A DNA stretch of 64,000 nucleotides, taken from positions 8,694,163 to 8,758,162 of the forward strand of contig NZ_CP042425.1 in NCBI RefSeq assembly GCF_008254045.1, read 5' to 3'. The position numbers and the translations under genes were made by a program. Source of the stretch: Limnoglobus roseus (GTDB lineage: Bacteria; Planctomycetota; Planctomycetia; Gemmatales; Gemmataceae). Below the pieces are notes generated by a model. The model was not told the origin of the DNA. It saw only the letters and a program-made list of their open reading frames with translations, and made no database searches. This document shows, piece by piece, positions 16,102 to 26,700 of the stretch. The stretch's first letter is position 1, and every line of letters starts with the position of its first letter.

Positions 16102-17496
16102 TCACGCCTGCGGCTTGTCGGCCGCCTTGCCGTCGAGGGCGTACTTATCGAGCAGGCGGTACAGCGTGCGTCGGCTGACGCCGAGGGCCTTCGCCGCCTG
16201 CACCTTGTTCCGGCCGTGCCGCTTGAGTACCTCGCGAATGTGCTGCCGCTCCACCGTCTCGATCGCGTCCGGGGCGGTGACGACCGCCTCGTCGGTCGGC
16301 GTGACGATCCCGTGCAAGCCTTCCGGCAGGTCGTCCAGGGTGAGGACGCTCCCCTCGGCCAGGATTTGCCCCCGCTCGATCACGTTGGCCAGCTCGCGGA
16401 CGTTACCCGGCCAGTCGTACCGAACCAGGGCGGCCAGCGCGCTCGGTTCGACCCGCAACGGCACGGCCCCGATCTGCCGCGTCCGCAGGAAGTGCTCGAC
16501 GAGCAGCGGCACGTCCTCCCGCCGGTCCTTGAGGGCCGGCAGGTCCACGGCGATGACGTTCAGCCGGAAGAATAGATCTTCGCGGAACCGCCCGGCCTTC
16601 TGTTCGGCCTCCAGTGGCTTGTTCGTGGCGGCCACGATCCGCACGTCCGCCGTCCGTTCCTGCGTCGAGCCGACCCGCCGATAGTGGCCGTTCTCCAGCA
16701 CCCGCAGCAGCTTTGCCTGGAGGGCCGGCGACATCTCGGCCACCTCGTCGACGAACAGCGTGCCCCCCTCGGCCACCTCGAACAGCCCGGCCTTCGCCCG
16801 GTCGGCCCCGGTGAACGACCCCTTCTCGTGGCCGAACAGCTCGCTCTCCAGCAGGCTTTCCTGGAGCGTCGCGCAGTTGACCGTCACGAGCGGCTTGTCC
16901 CGCCGCGGGCTGTTGCCGTGCAGGGCCCGGGCGATCAGTTCCTTGCCGGTGCCGCTCGGCCCGCGGACGAGCACGGTGGCGTCCGTCCCGGACACCTTCT
17001 CGACCAGGTGCAGTACCTTCCGCAGGGCCGGGCTGTTTCCCACCATCTGGTACCGCGGGCTTTCGTAGGTGAGCCGCTCGACGTACCGCTTGAGCCGCAG
17101 GTTCTCCAGCCTTAGGCGACGGACCTCCATCGCCCGGTCGAGGACCGGCAGCACCTGCTGTAGGCGGAACGGCTTGAGCACGTAGTCAAACGCCCCGGCC
17201 TTCATGGCCTCCACGGCCGTCTGGATGCTTCCCTGGCCGGTCATGATGACGCCGACCAGGTTGGGGGCGATTTGCAGGGCCTGCTTCAGCAACTGGATGC
17301 CGTCGGTGCCGGGCATCATCAGGTCGGACAGGAGCACGTCGAACTCGCCCCGGCCGAGGGCGTCCAGCCCGGCGGCCGGGGCGGAAAAGCCGGCCGCCTC
17401 GAACCCCTCGTCGCCGAGCGATTCGCACAGGGCCGTCATCAGTTCCACCTCGTCGTCGACTACTAGCAGGCGGCCCTTGCGTGCGGGTTCAGTCAC
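16102..17496 (-). CDS. NtrC-family sigma-54-dependent response regulator
   Basis: The 464-aa protein has a receiver domain with phospho-acceptor Asp58 (LLSDLMMPGTDG). The AAA+ domain has Walker A GPSGTGKE, the sigma-54 contact loop as GSFTGA (Ser in place of the usual Ala), Walker B GGTLFVDEVAEM, and the arginine-finger region FREDLFFRLNV. A Fis-type HTH closes it (NKVQAAKALGVSRRTLYRLL). It would activate sigma-54 promoters when phosphorylated. Its start overlaps the end of the upstream PAS kinase by 8 bp, which makes that kinase the likely partner. Confidence 0.93.
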   Translation of the reverse strand: MTEPARKGRLLVVDDEVELMTALCESLGDEGFEAAGFSAPAAGLDALGRGEFDVLLSDLMMPGTDGIQLLKQALQIAPNLVGVIMTGQGSIQTAVEAMKAGAFDYVLKPFRLQQVLPVLDRAMEVRRLRLENLRLKRYVERLTYESPRYQMVGNSPALRKVLHLVEKVSGTDATVLVRGPSGTGKELIARALHGNSPRRDKPLVTVNCATLQESLLESELFGHEKGSFTGADRAKAGLFEVAEGGTLFVDEVAEMSPALQAKLLRVLENGHYRRVGSTQERTADVRIVAATNKPLEAEQKAGRFREDLFFRLNVIAVDLPALKDRREDVPLLVEHFLRTRQIGAVPLRVEPSALAALVRYDWPGNVRELANVIERGQILAEGSVLTLDDLPEGLHGIVTPTDEAVVTAPDAIETVERQHIREVLKRHGRNKVQAAKALGVSRRTLYRLLDKYALDGKAADKPQA

Positions 17497-19186
17497 CGGA
17501 GCCTCCCGTGTTCGGGAGCGCGACGGACGGCTTGGGGCCGAGGCCGGCGACGTTCGTGTCCGGGCGAACCGGCAACGTGATGCGGACCGTCGTGCCGGCG
17601 CCGGGCTGGCTCTCGACCTGGAGCGTGCCCTGGTGCTGCTGGACGATCCGCCGGCAGATGGCCAGCCCGAGGCCGGTCCCCTTGCCCTCCTCCTTGGTTG
17701 TGAAGAACGGCTCGCACACCCGCGGCAGCAGGTCCGGGGGGATGCCGACGCCGGTGTCGGAGACCTCGACGACGACGGCCGGGCGGCCCGTCGGCAGCAG
17801 CCCGGTCCGGACCCGCGGGGCCAGCCGGCCGCCGGCCGTCATGGCGTCGGCGGCGTTGGTGAACAGGTTCAGGAACACCTGCCGGAGCTGCTGTCTGTCG
17901 GCCTGGATGTGCGGCACGCCGAGGGCGATCTCGGGTTCCACCCGCACCTGCCGCTTCCGCAAGTGGTGGCCGACCAGTTCGAGCGTCTTGGCGATCTCCT
18001 CCGGCACGTCCACAGTGGACACCTGGTCGCGGCCGGCCCGGCTAAATTGCAGCAAGTTGCTGACCAGCCCGGCCATCCGCTCGACCTCTTGGCCGACGAC
18101 CTCGAGCGGCTTTCGGCGGGGGTCGTCGGCCGGCGTCTTCGAGAGCAGTCGCTCGACCCGCAGGCTGACCGTGCCGAGCGGGTTGTTCAGTTCGTGCGCG
18201 ATGCTAGCGGCCAGTTCGCCGACGCCGGCCAGGCGGGCTGCCTGCCACAGTTGCCGGGTCGTCTCCTTCAGGTTGTCCTCGGCCTGCCGGCGGCCGGTCA
18301 CCTCGTAGTTGACGCCGTGCATCGCCCGCGGCTGGCCGTCCGACCCGCCGGACACTTGCCCCCGGCCGGCCAGCCACCGCACCTCGCCGTCCGGCCGCAC
18401 GATGCGGAACTCGGCCTCGAACTGGCCTCCCGGGGCGACGGCCGCGGCCAACTGCCCACGGAGGGCTGTCCGGTCGTCCGGGTGTACCCGCTCGAAGAAT
18501 GTCTCGGTGGTGAGGGGGTGAGGGATTTCGGGTAGCCCGACTAAGGCGGCTAACGCCCCGTCCCAGCGGACGCGGTCGGACTCCAAGTCCCAGTCCCAGG
18601 TGCCCATCCCCCCGGCGTCGAGGGCCAGCCGCAGGCGATCCTCGCTCGACTTCAAGGCCGCCTCGGCCCGCAGCCGGGTCAGCTCCCGCTCGACCGCCTC
18701 GTACCGCTTCCGCTCGGCTACGTTCCGGACGATGGCGGTGAACAGTAGGTCGCCGCCGACGACGAACTTGGAGATGGACACCTCGGCCGGGAACTCCGTG
18801 CCGTCCTTGCGGAGGCCGTAGACCTCCCGCCGGTGCCCCATCGTGCGGGCGACCTCGGTACTGCGGCCGAACCCGGCCACCTGGTCCCGGTGGGCGCCGC
18901 GGAATCGCCCCGGCAAGAGCAGGTCGAGCGTCCGCCCGGCCACTTCATCCGGCTCGTACCCGAACAGCTTGGCCGCCCCGCGGTTGAACAGGACGATCTC
19001 GTGTCGGGCATCGACGGTGATGACCCCGTCCTCGGCGATGTCGAGGATGTCGGCCAGTCGCTCGGGCGGGATGTTGGCGAGCACGGCGGCATTCCCCCGC
19101 GGCCGACTCGACCGGGCGACGCCCGCCCGGCTGGTGAATGCGAACTCTCGTCCGGCCGCTCTCGTGGGATTATCGCTCTTCAACAT
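17489..19186 (-). CDS. PAS sensor histidine kinase (NtrB-like)
   Basis: This 565-aa soluble kinase has two PAS domains. One lies at about residues 45-165 (GVITVDARHEIVLFNRGAAKLFGY), the other at about 190-305 (GTWDWDLESDRVRWDGAL). A HisKA domain with phospho-His in SIAHELNNPLG follows, then HATPase with N-box FTNAADAM, DTGVGIP, FFTTKEEGKGTGLGLAI. There is no transmembrane segment, so the signal is probably cytoplasmic. It is co-transcribed with the NtrC-type regulator (8-bp overlap). Confidence 0.92.
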   Translation of the reverse strand: MLKSDNPTRAAGREFAFTSRAGVARSSRPRGNAAVLANIPPERLADILDIAEDGVITVDARHEIVLFNRGAAKLFGYEPDEVAGRTLDLLLPGRFRGAHRDQVAGFGRSTEVARTMGHRREVYGLRKDGTEFPAEVSISKFVVGGDLLFTAIVRNVAERKRYEAVERELTRLRAEAALKSSEDRLRLALDAGGMGTWDWDLESDRVRWDGALAALVGLPEIPHPLTTETFFERVHPDDRTALRGQLAAAVAPGGQFEAEFRIVRPDGEVRWLAGRGQVSGGSDGQPRAMHGVNYEVTGRRQAEDNLKETTRQLWQAARLAGVGELAASIAHELNNPLGTVSLRVERLLSKTPADDPRRKPLEVVGQEVERMAGLVSNLLQFSRAGRDQVSTVDVPEEIAKTLELVGHHLRKRQVRVEPEIALGVPHIQADRQQLRQVFLNLFTNAADAMTAGGRLAPRVRTGLLPTGRPAVVVEVSDTGVGIPPDLLPRVCEPFFTTKEEGKGTGLGLAICRRIVQQHQGTLQVESQPGAGTTVRITLPVRPDTNVAGLGPKPSVALPNTGGSGD

Positions 19187-19374
19187 GACTACTTCAAGGG
19201 GCTAGGGGAGCGGAGGCCGGGGCGGGGTCGATCCCGTGACCCGTTCGGGCGACGACCTGGAGAAGTTCGCCGCGAATCGTTCGACGCTCCGGGCGCCAGG
19301 CGCCGGCGGCGTCCGGGCCTCGCGGCGGGGTCGGTGGGCTAGCACCCGACGGCCGCGGGCTTGGGGGTCGGGGT

Positions 19375-19700
19375 TCACGGCCGCAGGTGTTGAAGGATCT
19401 CGAACAGCCCGATCACGCCGACGAGTCCGCCGCCCGGGTCCACCACGAACATGCGGTGGGATCGGTCACGCGGTGCGGTCAGTGGGTTCGCATCATGCCG
19501 ACGACCCGGCCGGCCGGCGTCGCCGATGTCCGGGGTTCGGGGGAACCCGCGGACGGTCAGCGACGTTATCGCCTCCCGGCCGGTGGCGTTGTGGCGGATC
19601 GACGCCGGGTTGGGTTCATCAGGTCGGCGGCCGTGGCGGCTTGCAGCGTCGTGCGGGTCGAGGAGGTCGGGCATGTTCAGCTTCGCGTGTTGGCGGTGAT
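19375..19700 (-). pseudogene. Decayed CBS-domain protein
   Basis: The reverse strand ends with HRMFVVDPGGGLVGVIGLFEI and LQHLRP before a stop, a clear second half of a CBS domain. Just upstream TGREAITSLTVRGFPRTPDI recalls another CBS stretch, but the residues between do not fit and the start is not visible. I read it as a degenerate gene. The rest of the 0.8 kb between the PAS kinase and cheY shows nothing. Confidence 0.4.
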
Positions 19701-19993
19701 GCGGCCAGTGGAGATCGACCCCGATTCGGGCGGACGAGAGAAAAGCAAGCCGGATGCCACGGCCTCTTGCCTTGCGGCAGAGTTCCTGGTCGGCAACGAT
19801 GGACGGGGGTTCGTCCGCAAAAATCACTTCCGACCGTGCCGGCCGGGGGGTCGCAACGTGAGCGGGCTGTGAGCCGTTCTGACACACCGCCGTGCGGTTC
19901 TGGCACGCCAAAAAATTAAGGCAAATATCGGATCGCCTTCTCGATATTCTTGCTGTCCTAGAACTACGTGCGATTCACAGAAGAGGGGTAGAT

Positions 19994-20476
19994 ATGGCCG
20001 CACTCAAGACGCTTATCGTGGACGATTCCGGCATCATGCGGAAGATGGTCATGAACACGCTGGGCGAAGCGAACCTCGCGGAATTCGACTTCGTCGAAGC
20101 GGAAGACGGGCAGTCCGCTTTGACCAAGCTGAAGGACTCCAAATTCGATCTGGCGTTCGTCGACTGGAACATGCCCAACATGACGGGCATCGACATGATC
20201 AAAGCCGTCCGGAAGCTCGAGCGGGCCAACGACGACGACCCGCTGGTGCTGGTGATGATCACCAGCGAGAAGACGATGGGCAAAATGCAAGAGGCCCTCG
20301 ACGTCGCCCGGGCCGACCACTTCATCTCGAAGCCGTTCACAACCGAGGAGTTCCAGGTCAAGTTGAAGAAGGTCATCGAGAAGGCGCAGATGCTGCGGAT
20401 GCGGCGGAACCGCGTCCAGGTCCAGGTGGCCGCCGAGGCGGAGCCGGCGAAGAAGGGGTGGGGTTGGTTCAACTGA
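19994..20476 (+). CDS. cheY: CheY-like response regulator
   Basis: This 160-aa protein is a receiver domain with acid pocket DD at 10-11, phospho-acceptor Asp57 (AFVDWNMPN), Ser/Thr of MITSEKT and Lys of HFISKPF. A short basic tail (MRMRRNRVQVQV, KKGWGWFN) extends beyond the usual 120-125 residues. The ATG at 19,994 follows GAAGAGGGG. It precedes a CheX-type phosphatase gene by 45 bp, which suggests that the phosphatase acts on this regulator. Confidence 0.9.
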   Translation: MAALKTLIVDDSGIMRKMVMNTLGEANLAEFDFVEAEDGQSALTKLKDSKFDLAFVDWNMPNMTGIDMIKAVRKLERANDDDPLVLVMITSEKTMGKMQEALDVARADHFISKPFTTEEFQVKLKKVIEKAQMLRMRRNRVQVQVAAEAEPAKKGWGWFN

Positions 20477-20521
20477 GCCGCACCCGATCGGTCGTCCTTA
20501 CTCAATCTCAACAGGTGAATT

Positions 20522-21007
20522 ATGTCCGCGACGCTCATACCCGTCTCGCCCCCGGCCGTCGTTCTCGCAGCGGTCCAAGCGGCCGTCGAGCAAACATACA
20601 CCCGCTTCTGCGGCGACAAGCCAACGGTCGAGTCCGAAATGCAGGCCGACCACGACTGCGAGTGTGTGGCCGGTATCATTTCGTTCTTCGGCGACGCAGC
20701 GATCTCGCTGGCGTGGGTCCTGGACGCCGCCGTGGCGCCCGTCCTGGCCCAGAAGTTCGCCCGGTTCCCGATCCCGTTCGACAGCTCGGAAATGGGTGAC
20801 GTGACCGGTGAACTGGTGAACGTCATCGCCGGCGATGTGGTCGCTTACCTTGAGGCCCGCAAGTTTCACGTGAAAATGTCCCTGCCGACCGTCGCCCGCG
20901 GAGCGCGGCTGCGGCTGATGCCCGACAAGGGCGTGTCCGTGTCGCACGTCAACTACGCCACCCGGGCGGGCAAGTTCTGGCTGCGGTTGGCGGCGCAAGT
21001 CGACTGA
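20522..21007 (+). CDS. cheX: CheX-like CheY-P phosphatase
   Basis: This 161-aa protein carries the CheX/CheC active-site pattern E-x-x-N in GDVTGELVNVIAGDV (Glu97, Asn100), followed by the usual strand KMSLPTVARG. The family removes phosphate from CheY. It sits directly behind cheY on the + strand and ends before a strong hairpin. The N-terminal half is less conserved and contains two Cys. Confidence 0.8.
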   Translation: MSATLIPVSPPAVVLAAVQAAVEQTYTRFCGDKPTVESEMQADHDCECVAGIISFFGDAAISLAWVLDAAVAPVLAQKFARFPIPFDSSEMGDVTGELVNVIAGDVVAYLEARKFHVKMSLPTVARGARLRLMPDKGVSVSHVNYATRAGKFWLRLAAQVD

Positions 21008-21040
21008 CGCCCTGCCCGGCCGGGCGGTAAAACGGGTCAA

Positions 21041-21086
21041 ACGAGTTGGGGGGCGGTCGCAGTTGGGCGACCGCCCCCCAACTCGT
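21041..21086. terminator. Bidirectional terminator hairpin between convergent che genes
   Basis: A perfect 20-bp inverted repeat (ACGAGTTGGGGGGCGGTCGC and its complement) encloses the 6-base loop AGTTGG. It lies between the stop of cheX (+) and the stop of cheB (-), so it can end both transcripts. There is only a short T run, as often in GC-rich genomes. Confidence 0.8.
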
Positions 21087-21113
21087 TTCCGCCGACCGAG
21101 CCGCGGCGTGCGG

Positions 21114-22145
21114 TCAATCGGCGGCGTGCTTTAGCAGTTGGGCCGCGACGCGGCCGACCGGCACAACCTCGTCCACGCCGCCCAAAGCGATCGCCTCCTT
21201 GGGCATGCCGAACACGACGCAGGTGGCCTCGTTCTGTGCGACAGTCTTGGCCCCGGCGTGCCGCATGGCCAGCAGGCCGCGTGCCCCGTCGTCGCCCATG
21301 CCGGTGAGGATCGCCCCCACGGCGTTCGGCCCTAGTTCCTTCGCACACGAGTGGAACAGCACGTCCACCGACGGACGGTGGCGGTTGACCGGCTCGCCAC
21401 CGACGATGCGGACCTTCGTCATGGCCCCGCTCCGGGCGACCGTCAGGTGGTGGTTGCCGGGGGCGATGAGGACGTGGCCGGGCATGACTTGGTCGCCGTC
21501 GCGGGCCTCCGACACGCGGACGGCGCACGACTTATTCAGCCGGTCGGCGAACGACCGGGTGAAGCCTTCGGGCATGTGGATGACGGCCACCACGCCGGGG
21601 GCGTAGGCGGGCATCCCTCCGAGGACGGTGGCTAGTGCCTCGCATCCGCCGGTGGACGCGCCGATGGCAATGACCTTGTGAGTGGTGCGGAACGTCGCGG
21701 CCGCTGCCGCCGGCCGCACCGCCCGTGCCGCCCCCGCCCGCGGCCGCGACTTGGCGGCCGCCTTCACCTTGGTCACGATTTCATCGGCCAGGGCCATCGT
21801 CCCGGTCGTCAGGTCGAGTTTCGGTTTGGTGACGAAGTCAACCGCTCCAAGTTCGAGCGCTCGGAACGTGATGTCACAACTCCGCTGGGTGAGCGACGAC
21901 ACCATTAGAACTGGTAGCGGGCGGTTGGCCATCAGCCGCTCCAGGAACGTGATGCCGTCCATCCGCGGCATTTCCACGTCGAGCGTGAGCACGTCGGGGG
22001 CGAGTTGCTTCAGCTTGTCCCAGGCCATATACGGGTCGCCGGCCGTGCCGACGACTTCCAGGGCGGGGTCGGCCGACAGGAGGTCGGTGAGCAACTGTCG
22101 CATGAGCGCGGAGTCGTCGATCACGAGCACTTTCGTCTTCGCCAC
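21114..22145 (-). CDS. cheB: CheB protein-glutamate methylesterase
   Basis: The 343-aa protein has a receiver domain (Asp56 in LTLDVEMPRMDG) and a methylesterase domain. The catalytic Ser is in IGASTGG, His in VIHMPEGF and Asp in GMGDDG. It removes methyl groups from receptor glutamates under control of CheA phosphorylation. The GTG start at 22,145 (AKTKVLVIDDS) was chosen because the upstream extension overlaps the cheR-cheD gene and has no conserved sequence. It is the last gene of cluster 1. Confidence 0.93.
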   Translation of the reverse strand: MAKTKVLVIDDSALMRQLLTDLLSADPALEVVGTAGDPYMAWDKLKQLAPDVLTLDVEMPRMDGITFLERLMANRPLPVLMVSSLTQRSCDITFRALELGAVDFVTKPKLDLTTGTMALADEIVTKVKAAAKSRPRAGAARAVRPAAAAATFRTTHKVIAIGASTGGCEALATVLGGMPAYAPGVVAVIHMPEGFTRSFADRLNKSCAVRVSEARDGDQVMPGHVLIAPGNHHLTVARSGAMTKVRIVGGEPVNRHRPSVDVLFHSCAKELGPNAVGAILTGMGDDGARGLLAMRHAGAKTVAQNEATCVVFGMPKEAIALGGVDEVVPVGRVAAQLLKHAAD

Positions 22146-22152
22146 GGGAACC

Positions 22153-23664
22153 TCAGAACAGGGTGACGCCGTCGTCCGCCGGCGGGGCCTCGGCCCTCGT
22201 GCGGAGCCGGCGGCCGAACTCTTCCTCGTCGCAGACCACGACGGACTCGTCGCGGGTGGGCAACGGCTTGGCCAGCGCCCGCCCGGTGCTCGGGTGAAAC
22301 CGCACCAGCAGCCCCTTCGTGCCGCCCAGGCACTGGCCGTCAATCGGGATGCCTTCGGTGTTCAGGAAGTCCGTCACGAACGCGACGTTCTTGGCCCCGA
22401 CGTTGAGGGCCTCGGAGTGGACCTGTAGAACCTTCGCCCCGCCGAACACCTTGGCCCGCAGTCGGTCCCGGTCGCCGCCCTTCTTCATGATGGACGTGAT
22501 GAGCATCTCCATCGCGTGCGCCCCGTACCGCGTGTTCAGCCCATCGTCGGTCCCGCCGGGCAGGGAGAAGTGGTTCATCCCGCCGACGCCCGTCGTCGGG
22601 TCGTACAGGCAGGCCGACACGCACGACCCGAGCAGCGTCTTCAGCACCGCCGGCCCGCGGACGGACTTCACGTCGCCGAGGACGATCGTGTGCTCCTGGC
22701 GGGCGGCATCCTTGGCCGCCGGTGCCTTTACGGCCGCGTGCGCCCTGACGGCCGCCTGCATCCGGCGGGCCGGCGGGGGCGTGTCGTTCGGGTTCCGCAG
22801 CCGGTACACGGTGCCGCCGAGCGGGGCGAACGTGTCCGCCATCCAGTGGATGTTCTCCGAGTGGCCGAGGAACAGGTGGCCGTCCGGGGCCAGCAACCGG
22901 GCGAACCGGCCGAGCAGTTCCTGTTGTGTTTCGCGGGTGAAGTAGATGACCACGTTGCGGCAGAAGATGCAGTCGAAGGGGCCGGCGAACGGCCACGTGT
23001 CGCCGATCAGGTTGACCTGCCGGAAGGTGATCAGGTCCTTGAGTTGCGGCCGGGCGGCCACCTTGCCGGCGTTCGCCCCCATGCCCTTGAGGAAGTGCTT
23101 GTGCAGCAGGTTCGGCGGCACGTCGCGGAGGCGGTCGGCGTCGTAGACGCCGCGGACGGCCGTCGCCAGTACGGCCGTGTCGATGTCCGTCGCCGTGATC
23201 TTCACGTCCCACCCCTCGGCCGCCGGCAGGCACTCGCGGAGGGTCATGGCCAGGGTGTACGGTTCCTCGCCGGTCGAACACCCGGCGCTCCACACGTGCA
23301 GCCGCCGGCTCTTTTTCGCCCGCAGGGCCGGGACCACGTGGTCCCGCAGGTAGTCGAAGTGGTGCGGCTCGCGGAAGAAGTCGGTCTTGTTCGTCGTCAG
23401 GCAGTTAATGAACTCCTGCCGCTCGGCCCCGTCCGGGTCGCCGGTCGTCAGCAGGTCGTGGTAGTCGGCGAACGAGGTGAACCCGTGGAACCGCATCCGC
23501 CGGGCCAGCCGGGAACAAATCATGTCCCGCTTGGCATCGCCCAGCGCGATGCCGGTTTCACCGAACAGGTACGTTCGCAGGATCTCGAACTCCCGGTCCC
23601 GGATGCGGAAGCCCCCGCGATCGTCGGCCGGTTGGGGATTGGAATCGTCTGGCACAGCAGTCAC
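22153..23664 (-). CDS. CheR-CheD fusion (receptor methyltransferase and deamidase)
   Basis: In this 503-aa protein residues about 20-290 are a CheR methyltransferase: SAM motif WSAGCSTGEEPYTLA, TDIDTAVL, FCRNVVIYF, LGHSEN. After an Ala-rich linker, residues about 325-470 are CheD, with the catalytic Cys in LLGSCVSACLYD and the conserved His in GGMNHFSLP. CheR adds methyl groups to receptor glutamates, and CheD deamidates receptor glutamines and can bind CheC-type phosphatases. Both are normally separate proteins. The fusion lies between the receptor gene and cheB. Confidence 0.93.
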   Translation of the reverse strand: MTAVPDDSNPQPADDRGGFRIRDREFEILRTYLFGETGIALGDAKRDMICSRLARRMRFHGFTSFADYHDLLTTGDPDGAERQEFINCLTTNKTDFFREPHHFDYLRDHVVPALRAKKSRRLHVWSAGCSTGEEPYTLAMTLRECLPAAEGWDVKITATDIDTAVLATAVRGVYDADRLRDVPPNLLHKHFLKGMGANAGKVAARPQLKDLITFRQVNLIGDTWPFAGPFDCIFCRNVVIYFTRETQQELLGRFARLLAPDGHLFLGHSENIHWMADTFAPLGGTVYRLRNPNDTPPPARRMQAAVRAHAAVKAPAAKDAARQEHTIVLGDVKSVRGPAVLKTLLGSCVSACLYDPTTGVGGMNHFSLPGGTDDGLNTRYGAHAMEMLITSIMKKGGDRDRLRAKVFGGAKVLQVHSEALNVGAKNVAFVTDFLNTEGIPIDGQCLGGTKGLLVRFHPSTGRALAKPLPTRDESVVVCDEEEFGRRLRTRAEAPPADDGVTLF

Positions 23665-23732
23665 CGTAGGGAAGGGGGAGGGGTCGGGGTCCCGCCCCGG
23701 CAGTCGGCCGGGGCGGGAAGAAAAGGCTGTGA

Positions 23733-26700
23733 TCAGAACTCGGTAAACCCGTCGTCACCGCCGCCGCCGAGTTGGTCCAGTTCGTGGACGCCGTTGCGAG
23801 CCGCCTTCGCGGCCGCGGCGACCGGCCGCGGCTTGGCCTTCGGCCGGCTCGGGGCCGGCCGACCGACCTTCACCAGCTGGGCGGCGGCCGCGGGCGTGCC
23901 GCCGGACAGCTTGAACCGCCGCACCAGGTCGTTCAGCTGCGCCGCCTGGTCGTTGAGGGCCTGGGCGGTCGCCGACATCTCTTCCGTCTGCGACGCGTTC
24001 CGCTGCGTCACCGAGTCCATCTGGGTGACGGCCTTGTTCACTTGGTCGATGCCGGTGGACTGCTCGCGGCTGGCGGCCGCGATCTCGGTAACGATGTCCG
24101 TCACCCGCTTGACCGACGTCACGATCTCGGTCAGCGTTGCTCCGGACTTGTTCACCAGGTCGGTGCCGGCGTCCACCTTCTTGACCGAGTCCTGGATGAG
24201 GGCCTTGATCTCCTTGGCCGCCGTCGCCGACCGCTGAGCCAGGTTGCGAACTTCCGCGGCGACCACGGCGAACCCGCGTCCCTGCTCGCCGGCCCGGGCG
24301 GCTTCCACCGCCGCGTTCAGGGCCAACAGGTTTGTCTGGAAGGCGATCTCGTCGATGGCCGTGATGATTTCGGCGATCTTCTTCGACGACTGGTTGATGG
24401 CGTCCATCGCCGACACCGCGTTGCCGACCACCTGCCCGCCCTTCTCGGCCACGTCCCGCGACCCGCTGGCCAGTTGCCGGGCCTGCTGGGCCGAGTCCGA
24501 ATTCTGCCGCACCGTGGCGGTGATCTCTTCGAGGGTGGACGCCGTCTCCTCCAGGCTGCTCGCCTGCTCCTGGGCGCCGCTGGAGATTTCCTCGGACGCG
24601 GCCGCCAGTTGGGTGGACGCGTCGTTGAGTTGCTCGGACACGTCGCGGACGCCCTCCAAGGTGGTGCGGACGGTGACGACGGCCTTGTTCAGCGCCGCCG
24701 CCATGCTGCCGACCACGTCGCTGCCGAGGTCCGGGATGGTCTGCGTGAAGTCGCCGGCGGCCAACGCATCCACCGACACCTGGATGGCCGCGATCTTCGT
24801 CCGCAGCTCCTCCGCCTGGGCCTTCTCCTTCTCGGTCGCCTCCTTGATCTGTTTCTCCATGGCCAGTTTTTCGGTGATAATCGACCACGTCACCATCGCG
24901 CCAATGTACGTCCGGGTGTGGTCGAAGACTGGTGCGATGTTCAACTCCAACGTTTCCGGGCCGAGCGGGATCTTGGCGGTGTGCGGCAGGTTCTTGGCGT
25001 CGCCAATCATTTGCCGCTGGTGCTCCGGGCGCTTGTGGAACACGTCGATCGACTGACCGAGCAAGTTGTCCGCCTTGATTGGGATGTACTTCTCAACGGT
25101 CCGCAGCGTCTGGAAGGTCGCGGCGTTCGCGTACCGGATTTTGAACTCGCGGTCGGCGAACATGACGTTGATCGGGGCCGAGTCGAGCATCGACTTGGTG
25201 CGGGCCCCGTCGAGCTGCATTGCCTTGGCGGCGGTGATGTCGGTGGCGTACTTGACCACCTTGTACGGCTTGCCGTTTAAGTCGAGGATGGGGTTGTACG
25301 ACGCCTGGAGCCACACCTCCTTGCCGCCTTTGCCCACCCGTTTGAACTCGGCCGCGAAGTGCTCTCCCCGGCACAGCCGCGCCCAGAATTCCCTATACTC
25401 GTGTCCAGCCGCGAACGCCGGGTCCACGAGCATGCTGTGATTTCGGCTTTGGACTTCGTCCAGCCGGTAGCCGGTGACGCTCAGGAAGTTCTCGTTGGCC
25501 GCGACGATCGTCCCGTCCAGCCGGAACTCGATGATTGCCTGGGCCCGCGAGATCGCGGCGAGCTGGCCCTCGATGTCGGCGTTCCGGACGACGGCGGCCG
25601 TGTGGTCGCTGACGTACTTGATGATCTTCACCACCTTGCCTTCGAAGTCGAGGATCGGGTTATAGCTGCCGTGCAGCCACACCTCCCGGCCGCCCTTGGC
25701 GAGGCGCTTGTACGAGGAGATTTCAAACTCGCCGCGGTTCAACTTCTCCCAGAACGTCCGGTACTCGGCGCTGTTCGCGTAGTCGGCGTCAACGAACATG
25801 CGGTGGTGTTGGCCCTTGATCTCGTTGAGCGTGTACCCCATCGTCTTGCAAAAGTTCTCGTTCGCCGAGAGGATGCGGCCGTCGGTGCCCAGTTCGACGA
25901 ACGCCATGCTCCGGGAGATCGCCTCGAGGCGGCTGTTGAATTCGAGCTGCTGGACCTTCACGTCGGTGATGTTCGCCTGGACGGAGATGAACTTCACCAC
26001 GTTCTTCTTGTCGTCGAAGATCGGGTTGATCGCCACCGAGGTCCAGTACACCTCGCCGTTCTTCTTGTAGTTGAGGATTTCTTCGTAGAACGGCTTGCCC
26101 GAGTCGAGCTTAGCGCGGATGCGGAGCTTGGTCTTGGCGTCCGTCATCGGCCCCTGGAGGAAGTGGCCGGGCTTCTTGCCGCGGGCGTCCTCCAGGCTGT
26201 ACCCGGTCAGTTTGGTGAACCCGGGGTTCACATACTCGATCGACCCCTTCACGTCGGTGATGATGACCGAGTTGTCCGTCTCGTTGGCGACGAGGGACAG
26301 GGTCTTCGTCATCTCGCGGAGCTTGTACTGCTCGGTGATGTCTTTCGCGAACTTGACGACCTTGAACGGCTTGCCGGCCTTGTCCAGGATCGGGTTGTAG
26401 GTCGCCTGAATCCAAACTTCCCGGCCGCCCTTCGCGACCAACTGGCGCTCGACCGACTGGAACTCCCCGCGGTTGAGGGCGGCCCAGAAGTCCTTGTATT
26501 CGTGGGCCGACGATTGTGCCGCCGGAACGAACAGGCTGTGGTGCCGGCCGCTCACCTCGGCGTGCGAGTACCCCATCATGGCCAGGAACTGGTCGTTCGC
26601 CTTCAGGACGGTGCCGTCGAGGGCGAACTCGACCACCGGCTGCGACCGGCTGATGCCGTCCACCAGGCGGGCGTGTTCGGCCGCCAGTTCGAGGGCGGCG

